Shown here one piece after another: positions 27,303 to 38,004 of a stretch of DNA of 64,000 nucleotides (position 1 is the stretch's first letter; each line of letters opens with the position of its first letter). The position numbers and the translations under genes were made by a program. The notes beneath the pieces are model-generated. The model had not been told where the DNA came from. It saw nothing but the letters and a program-made list of their open reading frames with translations, and did no database searches. The DNA lies in contig NZ_KL544006.1 of assembly GCF_000711985.1 (NCBI RefSeq), forward strand, positions 186,001 to 250,000, in the 5' to 3' direction. The DNA comes from Rheinheimera texasensis DSM 17496 (GTDB taxonomy: Bacteria > Pseudomonadota > Gammaproteobacteria > Enterobacterales > Alteromonadaceae).

Positions 27303-28769
27303 TCAAAGTCCGTCCGAAGAGCCCAGTGCCAGCTGAGCGGGTTCGTCAGGCAAACTATCTGCTGATTCACCGCGCGCAGCTTTGAACATTGCTAATGTAC
27401 GCAGCCGGGCCTTGGCATGATCAACCACAGGCCGGAAATACTGCACCGACATCGGTAACGGGTGCGGCCAATGCAGTTGTTTGCTGCTAAGCCCCTTCAG
27501 CTCTGGCAGATACTTTTGCAGGAAAATACCTTTAGGGTCGAATTTTTCGCTTTGTGTCACAGGATTAAAAATACGGAAATAAGGCGCGGCATCTGTGCCT
27601 GTGGAAGCGGCCCACTGCCAGCCACCGTTATTGGCGGCAAATTCGCCATCAATCAGCTTTGACATAAAATAACGCTCGCCCCAGCGCCAGTCGATTTGTA
27701 AATCTTTCACCAGGAAACTGGCCGTGATCATCCTCAGCCGGTTGTGCATCCAGCCGGTTTGATTCAGCTGACGCATTGCTGCGTCGACTATCGGATAACC
27801 GGTACGGCCTTCACACCATGCGGCAAACCATGCTTCGTTATTGCCCCAGACAATAGCTTCAGTGTCCGCCTGGAAGGCCCGATGTTTAATCAGCTGCGGA
27901 TACGCTATCAGAATGTGTTTATAAAATTCGCGCCAGATAAGCTCGGACAGCCAGACCGCAGCGCCGCTGCCGTCTTGCAACATCGTTGTATTGGCTTCTG
28001 CCTGCAAGCGAGCCACCGCCTGCTGCGCTGAAATCACGCCAATAGCAAAATACGGCGACAACGTTGAAGTGCCGTTTATCGCCGGGAAATCACGCGCCTG
28101 CTGGTAGTCCTGTACGCGCTCTCGGCAAAAACTGCGCAATAAATCCAGCACTTGCTGTTCTGCTACCGGCCAGGCTGCTGAGCTGTTGTCACCAGGATGC
28201 ATCTGGGGCAAGCCACTGTCATCCAGTTGAATGCTGCTTTTAACAACAGGTTTGCCCAGCACCTGTAAACCTTTGTGTTGCAGCTGTGCCAGCCACGTTT
28301 TCTTAAAAGGGGTAAAGACTTTATAAATGTCGCCGGTTTTACTGCGCACGGAACCCGGCGGCATCACGCATTGGCTGTCATACCAGAAACAAGACACACC
28401 GATGCCATTCATCGCCTGGGTGACCGTCTGATCACGATGTTGCTCGCGAAGTTCGTATTCGGTTTGGGCATAAAGCCCGGCCGCACCTTGCACGGCAAGT
28501 TTTTGCAAAATAGCGGCACAGTCGCTGTAACGCTGCGCTTCAATAGCAAGCAGTTGGATGCCCAGCGTGGCCAGTTCATTTTTGAGCGCCAGTACCCGGC
28601 GGCGAATTAAATCCTGCTTGATCGGCGCCATATCATGTTGCTGCCAGGTCTGTGGCGTGGCTACAAAAACAGCCACAACCGGCAACCCGGTTTGTGCGGC
28701 AGCAAAAAGTGCTGCGTTATCATAATGACGCAGGTCGTTGCGCAGCCAAACCAGCTGGAAAGCATTCAT
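27303..28769 (-). CDS. phrB: Deoxyribodipyrimidine photolyase
   Basis: Repairs cyclobutane pyrimidine dimers with blue light. At 488 residues it fits class I CPD photolyases (E. coli PhrB 472). Seen are the N-terminal antenna domain (LVWLRNDLRHYDNAALFAA, about 1-140) and the FAD-binding C-terminal half with GRTGYPIVDAAMRQL, TGWMHNRLRMITASFLVKDL, DGEFAANNGGWQWAAS and the FNPVTQSEKFDP block. It overlaps the DUF523/DUF1722 stop by 4 bases (ATGA). The ybgA-phrB pairing is also found in E. coli. Confidence 0.95.
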   Translation of the reverse strand: MNAFQLVWLRNDLRHYDNAALFAAAQTGLPVVAVFVATPQTWQQHDMAPIKQDLIRRRVLALKNELATLGIQLLAIEAQRYSDCAAILQKLAVQGAAGLYAQTEYELREQHRDQTVTQAMNGIGVSCFWYDSQCVMPPGSVRSKTGDIYKVFTPFKKTWLAQLQHKGLQVLGKPVVKSSIQLDDSGLPQMHPGDNSSAAWPVAEQQVLDLLRSFCRERVQDYQQARDFPAINGTSTLSPYFAIGVISAQQAVARLQAEANTTMLQDGSGAAVWLSELIWREFYKHILIAYPQLIKHRAFQADTEAIVWGNNEAWFAAWCEGRTGYPIVDAAMRQLNQTGWMHNRLRMITASFLVKDLQIDWRWGERYFMSKLIDGEFAANNGGWQWAASTGTDAAPYFRIFNPVTQSEKFDPKGIFLQKYLPELKGLSSKQLHWPHPLPMSVQYFRPVVDHAKARLRTLAMFKAARGESADSLPDEPAQLALGSSDGL

Positions 28770-29707
28770 ACCCGCACTCCAAGTTCAGTCGGGAATGGCT
28801 GTAAATAGCGCTGACAAGCCACGTAATCGTCCGGATGCAGCCGCAGATGATGTTTTAATAATGTCAGTGGCGCCAACAGCGGAATATGCCCCAACCGGTA
28901 TTGATGAATAAGCTGCAGCAGCTCAGCCTTGGCCTCGCTCGACAACACTTTTTTAAAGAAACCTTGCAGGTGCATCAGCACATTGGCGTGATTTTTCCGC
29001 GTCGTTGGTTGTGCCAGCGCCTGCTGCATTGCGACCAGATAGCGGTTTGCCAACTCCTCTGGCGCAAACAGCTTTCCTTGCGCAACTAAACGGCCTAATT
29101 CGCGATACGCCACAGGGTGATGCGCCAATAACACAAACTTATATTGGCTGTGATACTTCACCAGCTTACCAATGCTAAAGCCATCCGCCATCAGCTGCTG
29201 CCAGTGAGCCAGAGCGTAAATCCGTGTGACAAAACTTTCGCGGATGCCGGCATCGAGCAACCGGCCGTCTTCTTCCACCGGTAACCAGGGATAACGCTGC
29301 ATCAGTTCGCGGGTAAATAGCCCGACCGCGACTTTGCCAAGCTGTGCTCCTTTTTCATCAACCAAGCGCACGCGCTCCATGCCGCAACTGGGTGATTTAG
29401 CGCAGACAATATAACCGCAAAAATCCGCCATTTGCGGTAGCCGTTCTGCACAGAGCGCCTGCATGGCATCAGTATGGTCAATGCTGGCGTCTTTGTTATT
29501 AACCAAACGGATTTGTTCAGCAGCGTTTTTCATTAGCCGGATCGCCGGACGGGGCACACCCATACCCAGCGCCTGCTCCGGACAAAACGGCACAAAATCG
29601 GCGAAAGGTAATAAAGTTGCAGTACAAAATTCGGATTGTTTATGGCCACCGTCAAAGCGGACTTTCTGGCCGAGTACGCAGGCACTGATACCAATTTTCA
29701 GTTTCAT
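28766..29707 (-). CDS. DUF523-DUF1722 protein (YbgA-like)
   Basis: A two-domain protein of 313 residues from the ATG at 29707: an N-terminal DUF523 domain (IGISACVLGQKVRFDGGHK, CPEQALGMGVPRP, AKSPSCGMERV), rich in conserved Cys that could bind a metal or cluster, and a C-terminal DUF1722 domain (KYHSQYKFVLLAHHPVAYRELGRLV), as in E. coli YbgA. Function is unknown but it is tied to photolyase by gene order. An ATG at 29740 is in frame, but the family begins with MKxxIGISAC, and the proposed promoter would start transcription between the two. No clear ribosome site precedes either. It is the first gene of the operon. Confidence 0.88.
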   Translation of the reverse strand: MKLKIGISACVLGQKVRFDGGHKQSEFCTATLLPFADFVPFCPEQALGMGVPRPAIRLMKNAAEQIRLVNNKDASIDHTDAMQALCAERLPQMADFCGYIVCAKSPSCGMERVRLVDEKGAQLGKVAVGLFTRELMQRYPWLPVEEDGRLLDAGIRESFVTRIYALAHWQQLMADGFSIGKLVKYHSQYKFVLLAHHPVAYRELGRLVAQGKLFAPEELANRYLVAMQQALAQPTTRKNHANVLMHLQGFFKKVLSSEAKAELLQLIHQYRLGHIPLLAPLTLLKHHLRLHPDDYVACQRYLQPFPTELGVRV

Positions 29708-29739
29708 AGTCACGTGGAGCAATTCAGAAGATGAGTTCA

Positions 29740-29766
29740 TTACAATCGTACCGGGCTATTGGATCA
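29740..29766 (-). promoter_or_regulatory. Possible ECF sigma-factor promoter of the photolyase/cfa operon
   Basis: On the minus strand TGATCC (29766-29761) is followed after 16 bases by TGTAAT. TGATCC is the -35 element known for RpoE-ChrR singlet-oxygen promoters in Rhodobacter; the -10 is a weaker fit. Inferred, not proven. Confidence 0.4.
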
Positions 29767-29820
29767 CTAAGTTCAGAAATATTTAAGCAGATCAGCGAGT
29801 TGCCGCCCATCTTCCGGCAA

Positions 29821-29857
29821 AAAAAAAGCGCACTGGCATAGCCATTGCGCTTTTTTT
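29821..29857. terminator. Bidirectional terminator after ihfA
   Basis: AAAAAAAGCGCA...TGCGCTTTTTTT forms a long stem with an imperfect inner pairing (CTGGC/GCCA). It lies right after the ihfA stop and between it and the next minus-strand operon. Confidence 0.85.
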
Positions 29858-29873
29858 GCTGCAGTATCTGCCG

Positions 29874-30170
29874 TTATTTTTTGGCAGTGCCGACTTCAAC
29901 CCGGCTTTTTAATTTCTGGCCTGGACGGAACGTCACAACACAGCGGGCAGAAATTGGAATGTCTTCACCAGTTTTAGGGTTGCGACCCGGCCGCTGATTT
30001 TTCACCCGCAGGTCAAAGTTACCAAAGCCTGACAGTTTGACCTGATCGCCGGTTTCAAGGGCGAGCCGGATCTCTTCAAAAAATGCCTCTACTATCATTT
30101 TGGCGTCGCGTTTGCTGATGCCAAACTTAGTAAATAAACGTTCTGCTAAATCGGCTTTGGTAAGCGCCAT
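29874..30170 (-). CDS. ihfA: Integration host factor subunit alpha
   Basis: A DNA-bending protein that pairs with IhfB. It has 98 residues from ATG 30170 (E. coli 99): [13 protein letters not shown], the dimer core [21 protein letters not shown] with the intercalating Pro, and [16 protein letters not shown] two codons earlier is possible, but GAGGGA lies six bases before the ATG. It follows pheT by 2 bases, as in the E. coli pheST-ihfA operon. Confidence 0.97.
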   Translation of the reverse strand: MALTKADLAERLFTKFGISKRDAKMIVEAFFEEIRLALETGDQVKLSGFGNFDLRVKNQRPGRNPKTGEDIPISARCVVTFRPGQKLKSRVEVGTAKK

Positions 30171-30172
30171 TC

Positions 30173-32560
30173 TCAATCCCTCAACGTTGCGTTGAACTCA
30201 TCTCCAAGGGCCTGCACCACGGAAGTCACCACTTGTTGGATGTCTTTATCTTCCAGGGTCCGCGTCTTGTCCTGCAGGGTCAAAGCGATAGCCAAAGACT
30301 TCATGCCGTCTGCCACGCCCTGACCTGTGTACACGTCAAACAACTTTAGGTCAACTAGTTGATTTCCGCCAACTTTTCTTATAGTAGCAAGGATATCTGA
30401 AAAACGCACATCAGATTTCACTACAATTGCCAAATCGCGGCGGTTTGCCGGATATTTTGAGATTTCCTGTGCAGAAACAATGTGCTTGTCACCAAAGGCT
30501 GCAAGCTCCAATTCAAACAGGAAGGCTTTACCTTTAATACCGAGCTTACGTTCAGCTTCCGGATGCAGCGCTCCTAATAAACCAACTGGCTGACCGTTAC
30601 GCAGCAGCGCAGCCGTCTGGCCCGGATGTAATGCGCTGTGCTCGCCTTTTGCAAAACTGAATTCATCAGCAGCTGAGGTTTTGCTCAGCAGTGCTTCCAC
30701 ATCGCCTTTGACATCATAGAAATCTACCGCGCGCTCAGCGATAGTCCAGTGCTCGTTGCCATAAGAGCCCACGATAATACCGCCAATCACCGGCACTTGC
30801 CGTACACCGCCTTCCGCGGTGGCATCCGGGATAAATTTCAGGCCGTATTCAAACAGGCGGATCCGGTTTTGCTGGCGGTTTTGGTTGTACTGAACAGCCT
30901 GCAATAAACCTGGCCACAGGTTTAAGCGCATGGCGGACATATCGGCAGATATTGGGTTTGGCAGCACTAATGCTTCGACGCCTGGAAACAGCACTTGCTG
31001 CACTTTCGGGTCAACGAAAGAATACGTGATGGCTTCCTGATAACCGCGGTCGACCAGTAAGTCACGCAGGCTATGCACCGAAATATCCGCTTCGCGGTGG
31101 TCACGCATCGCCAGCGATGCCACTGGTGCTACGTTTGGAATGCTGTTGTAGCCGTATACCCGCGCCACTTCTTCAATCAGGTCTTCGCTGATTGAAATAT
31201 CGAAGCGATAGGTCGGCACTGTGACCTGCCAGCTGTCCGCTTGCTCGTTCACGGCAAAACCTAACCGCGTGAAAATCTCGCTGACGGTCGCGGTGTCGAT
31301 ATGAATACCGAGAATGCGGTCCAGTTTCTGCCGGCTCAGCGTGATTTGTGCCGCTTTTGGCAGATATTCATCGGACTTGGCTTCAACAATTGGGCCAGCT
31401 TCGCCACCGACGATGTCCAGTAACAGCGAGGTCGCCCGCTCCATCGCGGTGCGTTGCAGTTCAGGGTCTACACCACGTTCATAGCGGTGCGAGGCGTCGG
31501 TGTGCAAGCCATATTGACGGGCGCGGCCAGCCATCTCTGTTGGTGCGAAAAACGCACTTTCGAGGAAAATGTCGCGGCTGTCTTTCGTCACGCCACTGTG
31601 CAGGCCACCAAAAATACCAGCCATCGCTAAGGCTTTTTGCTCATCAGCGATGACTAAAGTCTGTGGATTCAGCGTCACTTCGCTTTCATCCAGCAGTACC
31701 AGTTTTTCTTCCGGTTTGGCCAGACGCACCACAATGCCGCCGTCGATTTTCGCCAAATCAAAGGCATGCATCGGATGACCCAGTTCCACCAGTACATAGT
31801 TGGTGACGTCTACGACCGGGTCGATAGAACGAATACCACTACGACGTAATTTCTCTACCATCCAGAGTGGCGTTTGAGCGCCAACATTGATGTTGCGGAT
31901 CACCCGGCCTAAATAACGCGGGCAGCTTTTTGGCGCCTGTAACGTGATAGTGCGCGTCTCGTCAATAGAAGGAGTCACTGCAGCAATAACCGGTTGTGTC
32001 ACGTCCAGTTTATTCAGCACACCGACTTCACGGGCGAGGCCCAGCATGCCGAGACAGTCTGCACGGTTTGGCGTCAGGTCGACTTCGATGGCATTGTCAT
32101 CAAGCTGCAGATAATCGCGGATGTTTTTACCAAGCGGTGCATCCGCCGGCAGTTCGATAATACCTTCTGAGCTTTCGGCCATGCCAAGTTCAGACAATGA
32201 ACACAACATGCCGTTCGACGGCTGACCGCGTAACTTGGCCGCTTTGATTTTAAAATCACCCGGCAACACAGCGCCAACAGTGGCCACTGCGACCTTTAAG
32301 CCCTGGCGGCAGTTGGCTGCGCCACAGACGATGTCGAGCAGCTCACCGCTGCCGATGTCCACTTTGGTAACCTGTAATTTGTCCGCTTCAGGATGACGGC
32401 CACATTCAACCACATGGCCAACGACCACACCGCTGAATTCACCTGCGATAGCATCAATACCGTCGACTTCCAGGCCGGCCATTGAAATCTGTTCGGCCAG
32501 TTCCTGCGTCGATAACGCCGGGTTGACCCATTCCCGTAACCAGGATTCACTGAATTTCAT
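30173..32560 (-). CDS. pheT: Phenylalanyl-tRNA synthetase beta chain
   Basis: The tRNA-binding and editing subunit of the alpha2-beta2 enzyme. At 795 residues it equals E. coli PheT. Order of domains: the B1/B6 N-terminus ([14 protein letters not shown]), an EMAP/tRNA-binding OB domain (about 39-150, [21 protein letters not shown]), the B3/B4 editing region (about 210-370), B5 (about 400-470), the catalytic-like core and the C-terminal ferredoxin-fold anticodon-binding domain ([14 protein letters not shown]). It lies 14 bases after pheS. Confidence 0.97.
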   Translation of the reverse strand: MKFSESWLREWVNPALSTQELAEQISMAGLEVDGIDAIAGEFSGVVVGHVVECGRHPEADKLQVTKVDIGSGELLDIVCGAANCRQGLKVAVATVGAVLPGDFKIKAAKLRGQPSNGMLCSLSELGMAESSEGIIELPADAPLGKNIRDYLQLDDNAIEVDLTPNRADCLGMLGLAREVGVLNKLDVTQPVIAAVTPSIDETRTITLQAPKSCPRYLGRVIRNINVGAQTPLWMVEKLRRSGIRSIDPVVDVTNYVLVELGHPMHAFDLAKIDGGIVVRLAKPEEKLVLLDESEVTLNPQTLVIADEQKALAMAGIFGGLHSGVTKDSRDIFLESAFFAPTEMAGRARQYGLHTDASHRYERGVDPELQRTAMERATSLLLDIVGGEAGPIVEAKSDEYLPKAAQITLSRQKLDRILGIHIDTATVSEIFTRLGFAVNEQADSWQVTVPTYRFDISISEDLIEEVARVYGYNSIPNVAPVASLAMRDHREADISVHSLRDLLVDRGYQEAITYSFVDPKVQQVLFPGVEALVLPNPISADMSAMRLNLWPGLLQAVQYNQNRQQNRIRLFEYGLKFIPDATAEGGVRQVPVIGGIIVGSYGNEHWTIAERAVDFYDVKGDVEALLSKTSAADEFSFAKGEHSALHPGQTAALLRNGQPVGLLGALHPEAERKLGIKGKAFLFELELAAFGDKHIVSAQEISKYPANRRDLAIVVKSDVRFSDILATIRKVGGNQLVDLKLFDVYTGQGVADGMKSLAIALTLQDKTRTLEDKDIQQVVTSVVQALGDEFNATLRD

Positions 32561-32574
32561 TGTTTTGCTCCGGC

Positions 32575-33624
<1,050 letters not shown>

Positions 33625-33669
33625 CTAAGGCGAGGAAAATTTTAGCAAATTGCCGGAAAAACCAGCAAA

Positions 33670-34416
33670 TCAGAGCTCTGTGGCGGGGAAAGTCGCAGCC
33701 AGCACGTCTTTGACAAAAGGAATGGTCAGCCGGCGCTGGTGCACCATCGAGGCTTTGTCGAGTACATCCAGCGTATCAACCAGCGCGCGGATATCCCGTT
33801 GCTGGCGGTTTAGCAGATAACGTGCGACTTCGTCGGGCAAATCTAAGCCGCGCACCCGGGCTTTTTGCTGCAGCAGTTTTTGTTTGTCGTCATCGCTGAG
33901 CAGCCGCAATTGAAACACAGTACAAGCCTGTAAGCGCGAGACTAAATCCGGCAAGGTAAAGCCAAGTGCGGTCGGCTGGTCGTCGGCGACGATAATCAGT
34001 TTTTTGCCATGTTCGGCCAGACGGTTATACAAATCAAACAGCGCCACCTGCCAGTGCGAATCGCCGGCTACCGCGCCGATATTATCCAGACACACCAAGT
34101 CGAGCTGCTCCAGATTATCCAGCATTCGTGGGCTGTACTGAGCAAATTCATCCAGCGCCAGTAATTGACTGGTGAGGCCTAATTCTTGTGCCTGCACACA
34201 GGCAGCATATAACAAGTGCGACTTCCCACTGCCCGATGCGCCAAACACAAATACCGGCGGTTGCGGCTTGCCGGTATTTGCCGTTTCAGGCTGCAGGTAC
34301 TGGTGGATAAAAGCCACAGCCGGACTGCTATCCGCGCCATAAAAACTATGCAAAGTTTCGTCGTCTGGCAAAGTCACTGCCAGCGTAAATTGCGTCGGCT
34401 GCATCGGCGTTTGCAT
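33670..34416 (-). CDS. hda: DnaA regulatory inactivator Hda
   Basis: Works with the sliding clamp to hydrolyse DnaA-ATP after initiation. The protein has 248 residues (E. coli 233). An N-terminal clamp-binding stretch (QFTLAVTLP) precedes the AAA+ core: FGASGSGKSHLLYAAC (Walker A), DLVCLDNIGAVAG (Walker B), the sensor/arginine-finger segment SRLQACTVFQLRLLSDDDKQ, and a C-terminal lid. It shares one base with the stop of the DUF2066 gene (TAATG), so both are co-translated. Confidence 0.95.
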   Translation of the reverse strand: MQTPMQPTQFTLAVTLPDDETLHSFYGADSSPAVAFIHQYLQPETANTGKPQPPVFVFGASGSGKSHLLYAACVQAQELGLTSQLLALDEFAQYSPRMLDNLEQLDLVCLDNIGAVAGDSHWQVALFDLYNRLAEHGKKLIIVADDQPTALGFTLPDLVSRLQACTVFQLRLLSDDDKQKLLQQKARVRGLDLPDEVARYLLNRQQRDIRALVDTLDVLDKASMVHQRRLTIPFVKDVLAATFPATEL

Positions 34417-35705
34417 TATTGGCGACGGAACAAATAACGGCTGCTGATCACCAGCGCTGCACTGGCAGAGTTCTGTCCGGCGGACAGTGGTAATGTCGAT
34501 TCTGCCGCGACCGCCGGATCAGTTTGTCCGCCCGCCAAGGCGGCTTCCATCGCCGCTTCAGCATCGGTCAGTTCGCCTGAGCTCTGCACAGGTGACGTTA
34601 CAGGGTTTTCCGCAGCAGGCGCTTCTGTTGCTGGTTCACCGGTGCCGGTATCAGCTGAGACAGCTTCAGGCGCAACAGCATCTGGTTGTGGCGTCAGTTC
34701 TTTGACCAGACTCAAAGCACGGTAAAATTCATCGGGACTAGCCGCAAGCTGCAGTTGCAACACAGCCTGACCTGCCTGATATTGCGTGAGTTGATGGTCA
34801 CGCACGGTCAGCATACTGCTGAACAATTGCCGTAGCGCCACCAAGTCGCTCAAGCTGCTGACCCCGTCAAAGGTCAGTTGCAGGCTACCTGCGGCGGTGT
34901 CACCACTGGCACTTATCCGCACTGCATAACGGGACGCCTGCGCCGCAGCCAGTTCGGCACAAAACTGCTGCGCCAGCGCCATGGCGTCAGCATTCAGCAG
35001 CTCTTTGCTTTGCACGCCACCATCCACCAGCTGCTGCCAGGTCAGACGGAATTGCACTAAGCCGCTGGCATCGGTCAGCTGATCAAACAACAGGTTATAC
35101 ACTTCAGTGGCCTGATACCGGCCGGACGCCTGTTGCAGTAATGCCCAGTCACCGCCCCAGCTGGCAGCTTCGTTGACCAGCGCACTGTCGGTTTCATCGT
35201 ATAACGGAAATTGCAGACTGAGGCCATAACGGCCAGCTTGCTGTAACAAGGCTTTTCGCAGCGGATGCTCAGGACTTATCACAAACTGCGGTGTCTCGAC
35301 CGGACGCTCGGTCAGCCATAACAGCACATCAGGCCGGCGTGGCCCCCACACCGGGATTTGCAGACTTTGCAGCAGACGGGTTATTTTCTGGCCGTCCAGC
35401 GTCACTAATAACTGCGGCTGACCGTCCTGCTGCACTTGCTGAAACTGCACGACAAACTGACCGCTATTCTTCAGCGCATCCGCAATGCCTGGCTGAGCGA
35501 ATACTGCCTCACCACCGGTCAATTTGACTAACACGTCCTGCAGCGCCTGCTTTTGCCACTGCGGCTGGCTTTGCCCGGCTGCGACTCTGGCCTGATACAA
35601 ATCTGTCAGCTCTGCCGCATTTGATACTGTAATCAAAAACGCAGAAACCAGAAGCACAGCAGGCGTCAGACGTTGAAAATAACGCGGCAATTTTAAGGAT
35701 GGCAT
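34416..35705 (-). CDS. DUF2066 domain protein, secreted
   Basis: A 429-residue protein with an N-terminal signal peptide (about 1-30, ending VSNAA), a DUF2066 domain (about 30-270: YQARVAAGQSQPQWQKQALQDVLVKLTG, PVWGPRRPDVLLWLTE) and a low-complexity Ala/Glu/Pro/Thr-rich tail (about 340-415). The function is unknown; adjacency to hda is common in Alteromonadales and Vibrio relatives. A further homology-like block VRDHQLTQYQAGQAVLQLQL precedes the tail. The gene begins the DUF2066-hda unit. Confidence 0.87.
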   Translation of the reverse strand: MPSLKLPRYFQRLTPAVLLVSAFLITVSNAAELTDLYQARVAAGQSQPQWQKQALQDVLVKLTGGEAVFAQPGIADALKNSGQFVVQFQQVQQDGQPQLLVTLDGQKITRLLQSLQIPVWGPRRPDVLLWLTERPVETPQFVISPEHPLRKALLQQAGRYGLSLQFPLYDETDSALVNEAASWGGDWALLQQASGRYQATEVYNLLFDQLTDASGLVQFRLTWQQLVDGGVQSKELLNADAMALAQQFCAELAAAQASRYAVRISASGDTAAGSLQLTFDGVSSLSDLVALRQLFSSMLTVRDHQLTQYQAGQAVLQLQLAASPDEFYRALSLVKELTPQPDAVAPEAVSADTGTGEPATEAPAAENPVTSPVQSSGELTDAEAAMEAALAGGQTDPAVAAESTLPLSAGQNSASAALVISSRYLFRRQ

Positions 35706-35836
35706 GATAAAAACTCCGCTGAATCAGTCCAGTGAGCAGCGCTCAGCTCGGGGCTGGTCAATTACCTGCAAACTAAGGCGACCAGCTGTAACAAACAACA
35801 TATATTGTGCCGCAAAAACCTTTGGTTTTGCCAAAA

Positions 35837-35875
35837 AACAAAGCGCAAAGTCAGAGACTTCGCGCTTTTTTTGTT
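35837..35875. terminator. Terminator after bamC
   Basis: AGCGC-AAAGTC and GACTT-CGCGCT pair around an AGA loop, with A and T runs on both sides. It lies just past the bamC stop and ends the dapA-bamC transcript on the minus strand. Confidence 0.8.
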
Positions 35876-35889
35876 ACCGGAACTTCAGA

Positions 35890-36948
35890 TCAGAGTTCCA
35901 GTTTGCCCTGGCGGATCGCCGCAGCAAAGACTTCATACACGGCATCTAAGGTGGTTTGATCCAACACTTTGCCATCTTTGTCTTTGATCTTAATCGCTGT
36001 GCCTTTGTCAGTTTTGCTCAGCGATAACTGATATTCACCGGCAGTGAGCGGCAACTCTGGCAGATCTTCATCGCCCCAGATGCTGTCCCAGAAGCCTTGT
36101 TCGGCTTTGACGTATTTAACGTAATAGACATAATCCGACTGGTTAAGATCTGTCACTTCAAGACCTACTTTTTCCAGCAGCAGTTCAAGCTGCGACCAGG
36201 CCACATCAATTGGCTGAGTGGTCAGCATTACTGGTTCCTGTTTGTCGTTGACGGCGCGAGTCAGCAGAACATCCGGCAGTTTGGCTTTGGCTTCACGAAT
36301 GGCAGCCAGTTCCACAGTTGCTATGTGGTCAATGATGCGGTTTAGAAAATGCACTTCTTCGCGGCGTTGGCTAATTGGAGTCAGTTTTTGCGTCTCGTCA
36401 GTGTATTTATGTTCCAGCAGTTTAACCTGCACTGCGATAGTGCGGCCGTGGCTGCGCGGCTCTAATTGCACGCTGAATTTACTTTGCTGGGTTAATTCCT
36501 GCCCTTTCCATAACCACCAGCCGGTTTCCTGATATTCGCTGACCCAGCCGGTTTGCCATTCCAGCTGTTTTGGCTGGCTGACTTCAATGGTATTTTTCGT
36601 GAAATAACCGCTGATGTTGGTCTGTAAGTACGGCATCAGGTCGCCGGTGAACTCTGAGCGTTCAAACCAGACCCTGGCTTCTTTTTCTTCTTCTTCCACC
36701 CGTGCATTGGTCGCTACTGCCAGCACCTGCATCGGTGCCCGCAGGTCCATTTGCTCAGGCGCTACGCCCGCTGCTACTTTTGGCGGTAAATCGTATTGAC
36801 CTGGTTTTTTAGGCGCCTTTAAGCCGGCCGGAATTTTTAATTCGGCGATACGCTGTTCATTGACAGCAGTTTTTTCTGTGGCGGGCCACAAAGAACAGCC
36901 AGATAACAACAAAGTGGCTGCTACTGCGCCAGGGATCCAATAATGCAC
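35890..36948 (-). CDS. bamC: Outer-membrane assembly lipoprotein BamC
   Basis: A lipoprotein of the BAM complex that inserts beta-barrel proteins. It has 352 residues (E. coli 344). A lipobox LLSGC gives the acylated Cys at about residue 18. The unstructured N-terminal part that wraps BamD (LKIPAGLKAPKKPGQYDLPP) is present, followed by two helix-grip domains (about 100-220 and 225-345). It follows dapA by 38 bases on the same strand, as in E. coli. Confidence 0.94.
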   Translation of the reverse strand: MHYWIPGAVAATLLLSGCSLWPATEKTAVNEQRIAELKIPAGLKAPKKPGQYDLPPKVAAGVAPEQMDLRAPMQVLAVATNARVEEEEKEARVWFERSEFTGDLMPYLQTNISGYFTKNTIEVSQPKQLEWQTGWVSEYQETGWWLWKGQELTQQSKFSVQLEPRSHGRTIAVQVKLLEHKYTDETQKLTPISQRREEVHFLNRIIDHIATVELAAIREAKAKLPDVLLTRAVNDKQEPVMLTTQPIDVAWSQLELLLEKVGLEVTDLNQSDYVYYVKYVKAEQGFWDSIWGDEDLPELPLTAGEYQLSLSKTDKGTAIKIKDKDGKVLDQTTLDAVYEVFAAAIRQGKLEL

Positions 36949-36986
36949 CTAAGCACTCCTACTGAAGAAATTGTCAAAAAAATCGG

Positions 36987-37862
36987 TTACAGCTGCGCTG
37001 CCTGCAGCGCTTGTTCGATTACGCTCTGGTGAATTGGTTCCAGTTGCGTCAAAGGTAAACGGGCAAAATCCGACGAAATCAGCCCTAAGCGCAGCAGCGC
37101 CCATTTGGCCGGGATCGGGTTACTTTCTATAAAGAGGTCACGGTGCAGCGGTTGCAAAGTGCTGTCAACGCTTTTCGCTGTAGCACTGTCACCGACGCGG
37201 GCTGCACGGATCATCGCGGACATGGCTTTTGGTGCCACGTTGGTGGTGACAGAAATCACGCCATGGCCCCCCTGCAGCAAGAAATCACAGGCACTGGCAT
37301 CATCACCGCTCAAAAGCGCAAAATCCGACCCGACCAACGCCTGGATGTCGCGTAAGCGCGTGAGACTGCCGGTGGCTTCTTTAACGCCGGTGATATTGCT
37401 GATTTTGGCCAGTTCCGCCACAGTCGCCGGCAGTAAATCAACGCCGGTTCGGCCCGGCACGTTATACAGCAGCACCGGTTTGTCGGTGGCGGCGGCTACT
37501 GCGCTGAAATGCGCCAGCATGCCTTTTTGTGTCGGTTTGTTGTAATAAGGCGTGACAGTCAGGAAACCATCAATCGCCATTTTATCCAGCGCTTTGGTTT
37601 TTTCGACCGCTTCGGCCGTACTGTTAGAACCGTTGCCGGCGATGATCTGGCAATTGCCAGCGACGTGGTCAATAACAAACTGCAGTACAGTTAACTGTTC
37701 AGCGAAATCAATAGTGGCAGCTTCGCCGGTAGTCCCCATGATGATCAGGCCATCGGTGCCGTTATTTAACTGATAATCCAGCAACCGCTTGAGGCTTGGG
37801 TAATCCACTTGTCCATCTTCAAACATCGGGGTAATTAGGGCGACGTGACTACCACTGAACAT
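36987..37862 (-). CDS. dapA: 4-hydroxy-tetrahydrodipicolinate synthase DapA
   Basis: Condenses pyruvate with aspartate semialdehyde, the first committed step to diaminopimelate and lysine. It has 291 residues (E. coli 292). The Schiff-base Lys is in ITGVKEATG, the Tyr of the catalytic triad in LLYNVPGRTG, and the substrate GTTGEA loop is intact (MGTTGEAATI). It diverges from gcvR; bamC follows. Confidence 0.97.
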   Translation of the reverse strand: MFSGSHVALITPMFEDGQVDYPSLKRLLDYQLNNGTDGLIIMGTTGEAATIDFAEQLTVLQFVIDHVAGNCQIIAGNGSNSTAEAVEKTKALDKMAIDGFLTVTPYYNKPTQKGMLAHFSAVAAATDKPVLLYNVPGRTGVDLLPATVAELAKISNITGVKEATGSLTRLRDIQALVGSDFALLSGDDASACDFLLQGGHGVISVTTNVAPKAMSAMIRAARVGDSATAKSVDSTLQPLHRDLFIESNPIPAKWALLRLGLISSDFARLPLTQLEPIHQSVIEQALQAAQL

Positions 37863-38004
37863 TTTAACTACAGCTCCATAAAAATCAGGCTGCTCATATT
37901 AATGACGGCGGGGTCTTAACACAAGCGCACGTTCCGCTCCTGATGAAATTTCAAGGGATTATGTTACACTCCGGGCCTTCTTGATTTCGGATTTATGCAC
38001 GCTC

